A stretch of 64,000 nt of DNA from a bacterium (GTDB taxonomy: Bacteria > Myxococcota_A > Bradymonadia > UBA7976 > UBA1532): the NCBI GenBank assembly GCA_030426085.1, contig JAUHYW010000044.1:18684-82683 (forward strand). The letters run 5' to 3'. Of this stretch, positions 25,919-34,961 are shown one piece after another (within the stretch, counting starts at the first letter, position 1; the number at the start of each line of letters is the position of its first letter). The notes under the pieces were generated by a model. The model was not told the origin of the DNA and made no database searches. It worked only from the letters and a program-made list of their open reading frames with translations. The position numbers and the translations under genes were made by a program.

Positions 25919-25938
25919 GGTCGCGCCCATCGGCGGGA

Positions 25939-26442
25939 TCAGAGGGGCCGGATGCGCTCGAAGCGTACCTGAAGCTCGACGCCCTCGGCGCTGCGGGGCG
26001 CGATGGTGGTGCGGATCCGATCACCGGGTACGCCCCGGCTGGCCAGCGCGTCCCGCAGCGCCCCGGCCCGCTCGCGGGCCTCCGCTTCGCCGGCCGGCCC
26101 TCGGCGGGGGCTGTAGGCCACGAGCACGACCCGGTGCCAGGGCAGGTTGTCGGCGGTGTCGGCCAGCGTGTCGGCCACGGTACGCCAGCGGCGGAAGGTC
26201 TCGGGGCCGGGCGCGAAGAGGGATCCGATGGCCAGGTCGTAGTCGTCGCCCAGCGCCCGCAGCCGCCCCAGCGCGCCGAGGCGGGCGCCCAGATCAGCGC
26301 CCCGATCGGCGTCGGCGGTGGGTTCGGGGATCGGCGCCCGATGGGCGGCGGGGGCGTCGGCGTGGGCCACGCCGCACACGGTCATCAGGGCGGCGGCGGC
26401 GAGCAGGGCGCGGAAGTGGTTGCGGGGCAGGGACGAGCGCAT
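25939..26442 (-). CDS. Small exported protein with OmpA-like C-terminus
   Basis: A 167-residue protein; the ATG at 26442 follows CTCGGAGG at good spacing. Signal peptide MRSSLPRNHFRALLAAAALMTVCGVAHA. The mature part ends with VVLVAYSPRRGPAGEAEARERAGALRDAL followed by GVPGDRIRTTIAP, which resembles the helix-strand end of OmpA/MotB peptidoglycan-binding domains (R-A-xx-V-xx-L-xx-xGV-xxxRI). The domain is short and lacks the usual NxxL-SxxRA core, so peptidoglycan binding is uncertain. It lies upstream of the ECF operon on the same strand, separated by 78 bp with tandem palindromes. Confidence 0.6.
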   Translation of the reverse strand: MRSSLPRNHFRALLAAAALMTVCGVAHADAPAAHRAPIPEPTADADRGADLGARLGALGRLRALGDDYDLAIGSLFAPGPETFRRWRTVADTLADTADNLPWHRVVLVAYSPRRGPAGEAEARERAGALRDALASRGVPGDRIRTTIAPRSAEGVELQVRFERIRPL

Positions 26443-26633
26443 CTTGAACCTCCGAGAGCGGGTGGGGCGGTGGGGCCTCGAACCCCCGAGACACCGTTCA
26501 CCCCGTTCGACGCTTTCCGACTCTGCCAATCCCGTGCCATCATCCGGGGGGCCCTGGAGCCCGGCTCGACGCGCGATCGTGGGCCGGGCCCCCGATGCCC
26601 GTGGGGGAACCACCACACCTGCCGGAGACGCCG

Positions 26634-28859
26634 ATGCGCAACCGCACCCGCATGTTCGCCGCCGCCCTCCTGACACTCACGGCGGTCGGTTCACCTCGGG
26701 CCGCCGAGTCGCCCGAGGCCCCCCGGCTCTCGGCGGCGTGGTCGGTCGACGTCAGCGAGCCGGCCGGCGCGCCGCTGCTCGTACCCCGAGGCGATCGCCT
26801 CGCGGTGCTGACGTGGCAGGGGGACGTGGTGGTGCTCGACGCCCGCACCGGCAAGCGGCGGTGGCGCAAGCAGCCCCGCCAGCGGGGTGGGGTGAGCCGC
26901 CCCGCCCTGGCCGCCGATCAGGAGCGGGTCGTGGTCATCTGGCCCAGCGAGCCGCGGGTGGTGGCCTACGATCTGGACCGCGGGCGGGAGGCGTGGTCGG
27001 TGCCACTGGACGCGGTGCCGGCCGGGATGGCGGACTGCGCCCGGCACCGGGCGGTCGTGGTGACCCACCGGGGGCTGGGCACGCTGCTGGCGACGGCCTT
27101 CGACCCCAAGAGCGGCGCCCGGCTGTGGCAGACGCCGGTCGAGGGCCCGGTGGTCGGCGCGGGCGACGCCTACGTCTTCACCGCCACCCCCAGCGGCTTC
27201 GGCGTGTGGCCGGGGCGGCTGAGCGCGGTGCACTGCGCCACCGGCGAGGTCCGGGCCATCCCCCAGAATGACCGCCAGCTCGTCGAGTTCCTCGCCGCAG
27301 GGGATGGGGTCGCGGTGGCCCGGCACCTGGATCCGGGCTTCAGCCGCGAGCAGATCTGCCTGCACCGGCTGGGCGACCCGATCGCCGACGTCCCGTCGTC
27401 GGTGTGCACGGACACGGCGGACGGCGAGGTCCCGGCACACCCGCTGACCGGGGCGTTGGTCGATGACGGCACGCTGTACTTCTCGACGGCCCACATCTCG
27501 GCCCACAACCTCGATCCCTCGCCCGATAGCTGGATCTTCGCCCGCGCCCTCGACGGGCGGGCCCGCTGGCGCAGCCCGGCGCTGGTGAGCCGGCAGGCGC
27601 CGGTCGACGCCGGGCCCCTGCTGTGGACCGGCTTCGGCTCGACCGGCGCCGACGACTACGCCTTCCTGATCGACCGCGAGGACGGGCGCCCGGTGGGGCG
27701 GCTGCCGCTGCGCAAGGCCCCGACCGCGCTGGCCGCCGATCGCGAGCGGGCCTATGTCTCGACCTACGACGGGCGGGTCTACGCGGTGCGGCTGCCCGAG
27801 CCCGGCCCGGCGCCGGTGGTGCGCAAGCCGGTGACGCCGAGCGGGCGCGCGCACCCGAAGCCCGCCATCGACACCGGGCCCTGGCGCCGCCTCGCGATCA
27901 TCGACGCCCACCCGAAGTCGGCGAAGACCTCGGGCAGCCGCCGTCCGGGAACGGCCGATCCGGTGGCCTTCGTCGATCCCGCGGGCGCGCTGCTGGCGGT
28001 GGGCGGCAACGACGACAAGGTGCGGGTGTTCGACGTGAAGTCGGGCAAGAGACGCTGGATCTCGAAGCGGCTGGGCAAGGACGTCGAGGCGGTTCAGGCC
28101 GGCGGCGGGCGCATCCACGCCCGGATCTACGGGGGGCGCAGCTTCACCTTCGAGCCCCGGGGCGCACGCTGGCGCCGGGCGGCGCGCATCGATCACGGGC
28201 ACGGCTGGATGTCCGGGCTCTCGGGGGACGGGCAACGGGTGGTCACCGACACCTTCGACGGCGAGATCAGCGCGTTCGACGCGCTGAGCGGCGACCGGGT
28301 GTGGCGGGCGCCGGCGAAGACCGCCTTCGATCAGCGCGGCGTGCGGGTCGTCGGGCAGCGCATCGTCATCCACAGCGCCGGCGCGCTGCGGGTGTTCGAT
28401 GTCGGCGGCGACGCGCTGGCCGAGGTGGCCCGGCGGCCGACGCCGGGGGCCATCGAGAGCGGCGAGATGACCCAGGCGTGGATGATCGACGAGACGCACG
28501 CCGCCTGGGAGTACTGCGGGCCGGCGCAGTGCGTGGTCGAGATCGGCGCGCTCTTCGGCCCCGAGAGCGACGGGGGCCCGGTGATGCGGCGGGTGTTCGA
28601 CGTCCGCGGCGCGGGCTGGGTACCCGACGTGCCCTCGACGCTGCACATCTCGCCCGATCGCGCGTGGCTGTTCTTCTTCCGCTTGGGGCTGACGCCGCTG
28701 GTCGTGGAGTGGGCGGCCAACGCCCGCATCCCGCTGAGCGCGATCACCGAGAAGCCGGTCGGCGAGTACACCTCGGCGGCCTTCTCGGCCGACGGCCGCC
28801 GGCTCGCGCTGGGCATGCACCCCGCGTCGTGGCAGGTGACGGTGATCGAGCGGCGCTGA
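26634..28859 (+). CDS. PQQ-like beta-propeller exported protein
   Basis: A 741-residue protein; the ATG at 26634 follows GCCGGAGACG. The signal peptide MRNRTRMFAAALLTLTAVGSPRAA has no lipobox. Propeller repeats are plain: VVVLDARTGKRRWRK, VVAYDLDRGREAWSV, TAFDPKSGARLWQTP, FDVKSGKRRWIS, ISAFDALSGDRVWRAP - the PQQ-enzyme repeat (xAxDxxTGxxxW) seen in BamB-like proteins. A charged linker (KPVTPSGRAHPKP, about residue 400) splits it into two propeller-like halves. PQQ-specific cofactor residues are not evident, so a structural or binding role is more likely than dehydrogenase activity. It is convergent with the next gene with a 15-bp gap. Confidence 0.82.
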   Translation: MRNRTRMFAAALLTLTAVGSPRAAESPEAPRLSAAWSVDVSEPAGAPLLVPRGDRLAVLTWQGDVVVLDARTGKRRWRKQPRQRGGVSRPALAADQERVVVIWPSEPRVVAYDLDRGREAWSVPLDAVPAGMADCARHRAVVVTHRGLGTLLATAFDPKSGARLWQTPVEGPVVGAGDAYVFTATPSGFGVWPGRLSAVHCATGEVRAIPQNDRQLVEFLAAGDGVAVARHLDPGFSREQICLHRLGDPIADVPSSVCTDTADGEVPAHPLTGALVDDGTLYFSTAHISAHNLDPSPDSWIFARALDGRARWRSPALVSRQAPVDAGPLLWTGFGSTGADDYAFLIDREDGRPVGRLPLRKAPTALAADRERAYVSTYDGRVYAVRLPEPGPAPVVRKPVTPSGRAHPKPAIDTGPWRRLAIIDAHPKSAKTSGSRRPGTADPVAFVDPAGALLAVGGNDDKVRVFDVKSGKRRWISKRLGKDVEAVQAGGGRIHARIYGGRSFTFEPRGARWRRAARIDHGHGWMSGLSGDGQRVVTDTFDGEISAFDALSGDRVWRAPAKTAFDQRGVRVVGQRIVIHSAGALRVFDVGGDALAEVARRPTPGAIESGEMTQAWMIDETHAAWEYCGPAQCVVEIGALFGPESDGGPVMRRVFDVRGAGWVPDVPSTLHISPDRAWLFFFRLGLTPLVVEWAANARIPLSAITEKPVGEYTSAAFSADGRRLALGMHPASWQVTVIERR

Positions 28860-28874
28860 GGCCGGGCGGCCGCC

Positions 28875-30209
28875 TCAGAGGGCCTCGACGGTGAGCACGT
28901 AGGGCGCCGACTCGTAGCGGAAGCCGCCGATGCGGACCAGGGTCGGGCCGGCGTGCTCCACCGCCTCGCCGTCGACGGTGCCGTAGCTGCCGACGACCCG
29001 CTGGTCGACCCGCAGCGGGGCGTCGCCGTCGGCGTCCCAGGCGTAGACGTCGAGGTTGCCCACCGCGTGGGTGAAGTCCAGCGTCAGCCGCCACGGGCCG
29101 TCGATGTCGACGAGGTAGAAGTCGGGGTGCTCGTCGCAGACGCCGCCCTCGATGGTGCCGGGCCCGATGACCGAAGGGGCGTCGGGGGTGTTGTTGGGCT
29201 CCAGAGCCTCGTCCTGGCCCGGCGCGCACTGGCTGTCGATCATCGGCGGCGGCGGGTTCTCCCAGCCGGCGTCGGGGTCGGCGGCGACCGCGAAGTAGTC
29301 CAGCCCGGCCGCGCCGCTGGCGTTGTCGGCGATGACCTTCATGTCCCGGGTGCGCACGACGACGACCGAAGGCAGCGCGGTGAAGGCGCCGCTGCCCGAG
29401 ATGACGCCGCCGGTGTCCCCGTCCCCGGCGATGTAGACCGGCGCGCCGCCCACCGCGCCGGCGAGGGTCTGGACGGCCTCGTCCGTGCTCGACGGCGAGT
29501 AGTCGGTGCCCTCGACGCCCACGAAGACGAACTGCCCGCCCGCCTCGCGCAGCGCGGCGGCCTCCCGGGCCAGCTCGCCCATGTGGTGGGTGCAGGCCCC
29601 GCACCAGTTGGCGCCGAGCACGAAGACGAAGACGGACGGCACCTCGCCCTCGGCCTCGCCGCAGTAGATGTCGCGCAGGCTGAACAGGCCCCGGCTGCCA
29701 TCGGGCCGGCGGGCCAGCTCCCACTCGAGGGCCGGCATCGTGGCCCCGGTGACGATGTTCGAGGTGAAGGCCGGGTAGTCGCAGCCATCGCCGATCACCA
29801 GCTCGCCGCTGACATCGCCCAGATCGGCGGTCACCGTGACCGCGCCGGACCGGGCCGCGTGCACCATCGCTCGGCCGGGGTTCTCGGTGTCGTCGAAGGC
29901 GAGCACGGCCGGATCGGAGGACGACCACCGCACATCGGCGGTGAGATCCCGGGTCGAGCCGTCTTCGTAGAGCCCCTCGGCGAAGAAATCCCGAGGCAGA
30001 CCGGCCACCAGATCGTAGGCCGGGCGCATCGAGACGGAGATCGTGATCAGACCCTCGACCAGCTCGGCCGGCGGCTCGAACTCGTCCTCGACGGGCGGCA
30101 TCTCGCCGCCGCCTTCACCCCCGCCGCCGCCGCCGCCACCCCCGGCGGGCGCGCACCCGCCGAGCGCCAGCAGCGCCCCCACCGCGACCGACATCCACCC
30201 GTGCCTCAT
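28875..30209 (-). CDS. Thioredoxin-fold lipoprotein with Ig-like domain
   Basis: A 444-residue protein; the ATG at 30209 follows CGAAGGAG. Signal MRHGWMSVAVGALLALGGC has lipobox LGGC, followed by a striking run of glycines. Residues about 50-150 form a bacterial Ig-like (BIG2-type) domain (YEDGSTRDLTADVRWSSSDP). Residues about 155-330 are a thioredoxin/TlpA-like domain with active site WCGAC (FVLGANWCGACTHHM), a CxxC redox centre like those in thiol-disulfide exchange proteins. The C-terminal domain (DFYLVDIDGPWRLTLDFTH) looks like a pre-peptidase C-type beta sandwich. Likely an envelope oxidoreductase. Its start overlaps the stop of a short upstream frame (see the fragment at 30206-30610). 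Confidence 0.85.
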   Translation of the reverse strand: MRHGWMSVAVGALLALGGCAPAGGGGGGGGGEGGGEMPPVEDEFEPPAELVEGLITISVSMRPAYDLVAGLPRDFFAEGLYEDGSTRDLTADVRWSSSDPAVLAFDDTENPGRAMVHAARSGAVTVTADLGDVSGELVIGDGCDYPAFTSNIVTGATMPALEWELARRPDGSRGLFSLRDIYCGEAEGEVPSVFVFVLGANWCGACTHHMGELAREAAALREAGGQFVFVGVEGTDYSPSSTDEAVQTLAGAVGGAPVYIAGDGDTGGVISGSGAFTALPSVVVVRTRDMKVIADNASGAAGLDYFAVAADPDAGWENPPPPMIDSQCAPGQDEALEPNNTPDAPSVIGPGTIEGGVCDEHPDFYLVDIDGPWRLTLDFTHAVGNLDVYAWDADGDAPLRVDQRVVGSYGTVDGEAVEHAGPTLVRIGGFRYESAPYVLTVEAL

Positions 30210-30610
30210 GACGCACTCCTTCGTGTGACTCGCGAACGCACGGCCGACCCATGCCCTCGAACGATAGGGCGGCGCCCCGACCACGGCAAGTGAAGCGGGC
30301 AGCACCAGACACCCTTCGCCCGGCTCACGGCCCCCGCCAGCCGTCGTCCACGGCGAGCCAGCCCGATCGGGCCATCGAAGTCGGCGAGCGCGGCCAGCAT
30401 CGGCCGGGTCTCTCCCGGGGAGCCGAGGAACGCGATCCCACCCGGATCAGCGCCGCGCAGCGCGTCGACGACCGCCAGCGGGTCGGGCCCGCCGTCGTAG
30501 TAGGCGACCCGCGTCACCTGGCGCGCGGGGCACGGGCCCCCGCACAGCCCGTCGCTCACCGCCGCCGACAGCGCGTCGCCGAACCGATCGTCGGGCCCGG
30601 CCACCGCCAC
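30206..30610 (-). pseudogene. Fragment of a periplasmic ligand-binding protein
   Basis: The frame opens with a GTG just after an in-frame stop and has no ribosome-binding site or signal peptide. Its first 75 residues, VAGPDDRFGDALSAAVSDGL and VVDALRGADPGGIAFLGSPG, read like the middle of an ABC-type branched-chain-amino-acid-binding (LivK-like) protein. The last 50 residues look like frame noise. The stop overlaps the ATG of the thioredoxin lipoprotein. Best read as a decayed remnant (homologous part about 30385-30610); a short real gene is less likely. Confidence 0.35.
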
Positions 30611-30706
30611 CCGCGAGAAGGGCCCATGTCAACGCGCAGGCGCGGAGCGTCGCCCGGTCACGGGTCGGGGATCGGCGGGGCACGGTGCCTTCTGTCGCCC
30701 ACCTAC

Positions 30707-31804
30707 TCACGGCGCGGGCAGGTTCTCCTCGGTGTCGAGCGGCTCGAACGCGGCGAAGTCGGCGATGCGCCCCACCAGCCCGGGGCAGTCCACGAACGGG
30801 TTGCGGTTGCCCTGGATGCGCTCGACGGTGTCGTTGCGGACCCGCTCCCGCTCATCGACCGGATCGTCGGTCATCCAGCCCCGCAGCGCGGCCTCTTCGT
30901 CGTCGCGGATGGGCTTCCCCCACCGGACGGAGAAGTAGAAGATGACCCGGGCGACGTCCCCCTGACGCTCCCGGCGGGGCTGGAAGACGATCTCGCCGCG
31001 AGCGTCGGTCCCGTATACCGCCGGCAGGTAGTCCAGGTTGCGCCCGTCCTCCACGTCCCCGAACCGCTCGCTGCCCCGCAGGCTGTTGGCCCCGCTGATG
31101 GTCGGCAGCAGGTGGTGGATGTCGGACTGCTCGTGCGAATAGCGCAGGCTATCGCGGGGCGACATGCGGGCCCGGGGCCAGGTGTGCTCGCAGTTCATCA
31201 CGTCGTTGTCGGGCTCTTCGTCCGGCGGTGAGGCGACGAAGCGCCCGGTGTAGACGCACTCGTATCCCCCGCCCCGCTCGGGATCGTCGAACCACTCCAC
31301 CTCGGCGAACATGAAGTGGCGGGCGGTCGTGTAGCGGTTGGGGTTACCGCCCAGATCCAGTTCGGCCTGGATGGGGCGGTAGGTCTCGTGCAACTCGGCG
31401 TGCAGCCGAGCGACGAGCTGGTCATCGGGCACGTCGAGCCATGGGAGACACCCGGGGGACGGGCCTGCGTCGGGCTGGGTGTCGGGCAGCGGGCCGTCGG
31501 AGAGGCCGAGATCGGCGGGCGAGCCGTCGGCGGCGCCATCGGACGGGCCAGCGTCCGCGGTCGCCCCATCCAACGATGGACCGTCCAACGCCCGATCCAC
31601 CGATCCGTCGGACGGGCCCGCGTCGGGTTCGGGCAAGGCCACATCGGGATCGGGCATCGCGCCGTCGGTCTCGCCCCGATCCACGCCCGGCCGCGCATCC
31701 ACGGGCGGCGTCTCATCCCCGATATCGCACCCGGGGCCGACGACCAGCGCGGCGAGCAGGAGCGCACGGGCACACCCGAACCGGCGCCACCGGGGCGTCC
31801 TCAT
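30707..31804 (-). CDS. Endonuclease I family secreted nuclease lipoprotein
   Basis: A 365-residue protein; ATG at 31804 preceded by TCTGGAG. Signal MRTPRWRRFGCARALLLAALVVGPGC ends in a lipobox-like PGC, then an Asp/Ser/Pro linker of about 90 residues. The catalytic domain carries the endonuclease I (EndA/Vvn-like) hallmarks: NCEHTWPRA, SDIHHLLPTISGANSLRGSERFG (His and Asn metal ligands) and VARVIFYFSVRWG, ending ERIQGNRNPFVDCPGL, all in the expected order. These enzymes cleave DNA non-specifically in the periplasm or outside the cell and depend on Mg and disulfides. A surface-tethered nuclease would fit scavenging or degrading incoming DNA. Confidence 0.9.
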   Translation of the reverse strand: MRTPRWRRFGCARALLLAALVVGPGCDIGDETPPVDARPGVDRGETDGAMPDPDVALPEPDAGPSDGSVDRALDGPSLDGATADAGPSDGAADGSPADLGLSDGPLPDTQPDAGPSPGCLPWLDVPDDQLVARLHAELHETYRPIQAELDLGGNPNRYTTARHFMFAEVEWFDDPERGGGYECVYTGRFVASPPDEEPDNDVMNCEHTWPRARMSPRDSLRYSHEQSDIHHLLPTISGANSLRGSERFGDVEDGRNLDYLPAVYGTDARGEIVFQPRRERQGDVARVIFYFSVRWGKPIRDDEEAALRGWMTDDPVDERERVRNDTVERIQGNRNPFVDCPGLVGRIADFAAFEPLDTEENLPAP

Positions 31805-31944
31805 CGATATCGCTCCAGACCCGAGGCCGACATGGGCCGGAGGGTACTCGGCGGCGCCCGATCGGCGCAAAAGGGGTTGTCGGGGGGAGCGGGGCGGCGG
31901 CCTGACGGGCCGCGGCGTGGGGGGGAAGAGGCGCGGGGGCCGGC

Positions 31945-32178
31945 TCAGACGGAGCGGCCCTTGCGGGTCTCGTAGATGTAGTCGACCAGCCCGCCATCGC
32001 GGAAGCTCATCTTCACCTTGCCGTCGGTGCGCTCCACGACGACCGACTGACCGCTCTCGAGGCTCCACTCCTTAGCGGTGGTCACCGCGTCGGTGCGGCC
32101 GGTGATCTCGCGCTCTTCCACGCGGGTCGAGAGGCGGTAGGTCTTCTTCGGGGCGGACGTCTCGGTCGCTTCGGTCAT
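31945..32178 (-). CDS. Small conserved-looking protein of 77 residues
   Basis: Starts MTEATETSAPKKTYRLSTRV after a CGGAG ribosome-binding site. The chain has alternating strands (KTYRLSTRVEER, SVVVERTDGKVKMSFRDGGLVDYIYE) and one Glu/Lys-rich stretch, consistent with a small beta-sheet domain. No signal peptide and no recognised family. It lies between the nuclease and the charged polyampholyte gene on the same strand, with 140 bp to the nuclease start. Confidence 0.7.
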   Translation of the reverse strand: MTEATETSAPKKTYRLSTRVEEREITGRTDAVTTAKEWSLESGQSVVVERTDGKVKMSFRDGGLVDYIYETRKGRSV

Positions 32179-32249
32179 CGGTTCTCCGATTGGGTGGTGA
32201 TGTCGCCCGGCGCGTACGCGTGGCCGGGCACTGGGGAAAAAGGGGGCGT

Positions 32250-33056
32250 CTACCGCCGCCGCGAGCGCCGATTGCGCGAGCGGCGGTTGCGGCTTCGAGT
32301 GCGGCTGCGCCGGGTGCGGCTGCGCTTCCGGGCCTTGGTCGCGCTGACCTCGCGCCGGCGGATGAAGTACCAGCCCGAGCGCCAGACCATCTGCCAGGTC
32401 GGGATCTCGGCGTCTTCGGTCATCAGGTAAGCCAGATCGCCCTCGAACTCGACGAGCATCGCCCCGTCGACCACGCCGACGACCCGCGCCTGCTTGCCGA
32501 GGGCGAAGTCGTCCTCCACCGGGTACTGGCCCGCGGGGCAGTCCTCCATGCGCTCGTCGACCTCGACCACCGCCGACCAGTCACCCTGCTCGTCGACCTC
32601 GGTCTCGACCAGCTCGACGCCGGCCAGCTCGAGGTAGAATGGGCGCTTCCAGTCGGTGGTGTGGGTGATCTCGACGACATCGCCCCGGGTCTCGAGCCAC
32701 GTCAGCTTCGCTTCTCGGACCCGGCTGTTGTAATCGCGGGTCTCGGGGTCGCCGAACAGCGCGGGGCACATGTCCGGATCCTGGAGCTCCACCTCGGCCG
32801 CGCCGTGCTCGGCGTCGTCCTCGTCATCCGCGTCGTCGGCGTCGACCTCGTCCCCCCCGTCGTCGGCCTCGTCCTCGCTCGACTCGGCGGCCTCGACCGG
32901 CGGATCCCCCATCGACTCGACGGGCACCCGCTCCAGCTCGTCGCGATCGGCGTCCAGCGGGTCGGCGGTCGGAGTCTTGTCCGGTGCGGGGGCGGCCCAG
33001 GCGGCGTCGGCGCCGAGCGTGAGGCTCAGGGCGACGAGCGCGAAGGCGGCGAGCAC
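32250..33056 (-). CDS. Exported polyampholyte protein with acidic N-half and Arg/Ser/Asn tail
   Basis: A 268-residue reading from GTG at 33056, which begins directly with the signal-like MLAAFALVALSLTLGADAAWA. No ATG in the frame gives a normal signal n-region; a start further upstream at a rarer codon (several Arg residues there would suit an n-region, and GGAGGA lies near 33137) cannot be excluded. Residues about 25-85 are acidic (SSEDEADDGGDEVDADD), the middle (WLETRGDVVEITHTTDWKRP, SAVVEVDERMEDCPAGQYPV) is a compact domain with paired cysteines, and the last 30 residues are almost all Arg, Ser, Asn and Lys in short repeats. Function unknown. Confidence 0.6.
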   Translation of the reverse strand: MLAAFALVALSLTLGADAAWAAPAPDKTPTADPLDADRDELERVPVESMGDPPVEAAESSEDEADDGGDEVDADDADDEDDAEHGAAEVELQDPDMCPALFGDPETRDYNSRVREAKLTWLETRGDVVEITHTTDWKRPFYLELAGVELVETEVDEQGDWSAVVEVDERMEDCPAGQYPVEDDFALGKQARVVGVVDGAMLVEFEGDLAYLMTEDAEIPTWQMVWRSGWYFIRRREVSATKARKRSRTRRSRTRSRNRRSRNRRSRRR

Positions 33057-33171
33057 ACAGGCGAAGTGAGGCGGAAGGAGCGGGCGCGGGATCCGGCGCG
33101 GGGAGCGATATTGGAGCGGACAGGGGCGGATGGGGTCCTCCAGAGTAAACGATGTGGTCCGAATGCGGCTT

Positions 33172-33187
33172 TCGGGCGCGCGCCCGA
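33172..33187. promoter_or_regulatory. Perfect 16-bp palindrome
   Basis: TCGGGCGCGCGCCCGA is perfectly self-complementary. It is about 116 bp upstream of the assumed GTG start of the polyampholyte gene. A dimeric regulator site is possible; in DNA this GC-rich, chance palindromes of G/C are more likely than usual. Confidence 0.25.
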
Positions 33188-33249
33188 GGGGCTGCGCGTG
33201 GCCGAGTCGCCCCGGAAGCCGACAGGAGCTTACTATTCGAAGTGATTCC

Positions 33250-33271
33250 GGTGCAACCGGGGGGTTGCACC
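33250..33271. terminator. Nine-bp-stem hairpin without T tract
   Basis: GGTGCAACC (33250-33258) pairs perfectly with GGTTGCACC (33263-33271) across a GGGG loop. It lies about 157 bp beyond the stop of the FixJ-like regulator on the minus strand. The stem is stable and perfect; no U-run follows on either strand, so it could be a factor-assisted terminator, an RNA stabiliser or part of a small RNA. Confidence 0.35.
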
Positions 33272-33427
33272 AGAGCGGGCGCTCGGGGCCGACGCCAGCG
33301 CGCCGAGAGGGCCGGTGGCGACACCCCGTAGAGGCCGGAGGCGGTCTCCCGTCGGCGCTCGAGCGGGCAGGCCTGCCGCTCGGCGGGCGGCGCGTGACCG
33401 TCCACCGGGCCGCCGGGCCGCCGGGCG

Positions 33428-34048
<621 letters not shown>

Positions 34049-34352
34049 CTCCGCCTTCGTCAGCTGTTTCTACGGCGCTTGCCCCGGGGGCGCCGTTCAT
34101 CCCTCTGCCACAGTGTCAGTACTATACGACAAGATCCATCCGCGAAGGCACAGCTTCCGGTCACAATGCGCGGGTTTCCCGACATCATCGGCGCAAGCCC
34201 CCGGAATCAAAGTCATTCCCCCATCTCGACTTCTGAACTGCTCCGACCGGTTTCGAAGCCGCGTGACCGTGCGGCGACCGGTGTCCGACCGCTCCGGCCG
34301 GGCCCGACCTCGCCGACGCCTCGCCGTGCCGGCCCGGATTCGGGCCACGCGG
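34049..34352. other. Gene-free region of about 300 bp upstream of the response regulator
   Basis: No supported gene. The part near 34110-34250 is more A/T-rich than flanking DNA and should hold the promoter of the regulator; on the minus strand TATAGT (near 34118-34123) could be a -10 hexamer, without a convincing -35 partner at the right distance. A short frame 34097-34348 has no features of a gene. Confidence 0.4.
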
Positions 34353-34961
34353 TCAGCGTCGCCCCCGGTCGTTGAAGCGGCGGTCGGCGCTGCCCATGAC
34401 CACCTCGATCGAGTCCAGCTCGTCCGCCTCGGGGTCGAGCCGGTGACTGCCCTGCCCCATCAACAGCTCGGCGCTGGCCTTGGCCCGATCGCGACGGTTC
34501 TCGGTCCCCCGCTTCTTGTCGGCGAAGCGCCCGGTGGCGGCCCGCAGCCGTCCGACCAGGTCGAGGGCCACCCGGTCGAGGATCTTGTAGGCGAACGGGC
34601 TCTGGGCGTTGAGGAGGCGTTCGAAGTCGTCCCGGCCGAGCTCGATGAGCCGGGCCGGGCGCAGCGCGACCCGGCAGGTGGCCGAGCGCGGCTTGCGGTC
34701 GATGAGCGCGAGGTGCCCCACGAGCGCGCCGGGGGCGAGGGTGGCCAGCTTCTGCTCGGTGCCGTCGGCCAGCCGGGTCAGCACGTCCACGTCGCCGGCC
34801 GCGAGCACGAAGCAGCTCGGGGCCGGATCGCCCTCGCAGAAGAGCAGCTCGCCGGGGTCGTAGCGCCGCCAGGTCAGGAAGTCCCGCAGCCCGGCCAGCT
34901 CTTTGGGGGTCAGCTCGCGAAACAGCGGCAGGCGGCGCAGGGCGGCGAGGTTGGCGATCAT
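34353..34961 (-). CDS. Cyclic-nucleotide-binding domain protein
   Basis: A 202-residue protein overlapping the preceding gene by 4 bp. Residues 5-125 form a cNMP-binding/Crp-like beta roll: LPLFRELTPKELAGLRDFLTWRRYDPGELLFCEGDP, SCFVLAAGDVDVL, GALVGHLALIDRKPRSATCRV. The phosphate-binding cassette (usually GExA-LxxxxRxA) reads VGHLALIDRKPRSA; the conserved Glu is replaced by His, so ligand affinity is doubtful. A helix (FAYKILDRVALDLVGRLRAAT) then a basic, low-complexity tail replace the Crp DNA-binding domain, so it is not a classical transcription factor. Confidence 0.85.
   Translation of the reverse strand: MIANLAALRRLPLFRELTPKELAGLRDFLTWRRYDPGELLFCEGDPAPSCFVLAAGDVDVLTRLADGTEQKLATLAPGALVGHLALIDRKPRSATCRVALRPARLIELGRDDFERLLNAQSPFAYKILDRVALDLVGRLRAATGRFADKKRGTENRRDRAKASAELLMGQGSHRLDPEADELDSIEVVMGSADRRFNDRGRR

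Larger units (their letters stand above)
33057..33427. other. Gene-free region of about 370 bp with inverted repeats
   Basis: No supported gene. It lies between the polyampholyte gene and the FixJ-like regulator, both minus. It holds a perfect 16-bp palindrome at 33172-33187, a 9-bp-stem hairpin at 33250-33271 and a near-palindrome with one bulge at about 33360-33381 (GAGCGGGCAGG/CCTGCCGCTC). It must contain the promoter of the polyampholyte gene and possibly the end of the regulator transcript. Confidence 0.5.

Noticed and set aside
26461..26550. tRNA-Ser-like stretch on the minus strand (GGTTCGAGGCCCC with a long variable-arm-like segment)
   Set aside because: The T-arm-like segment has a mismatched stem, and no 5' acceptor strand complementary to the candidate 3' end was found. 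At most a decayed tRNA or chance similarity.
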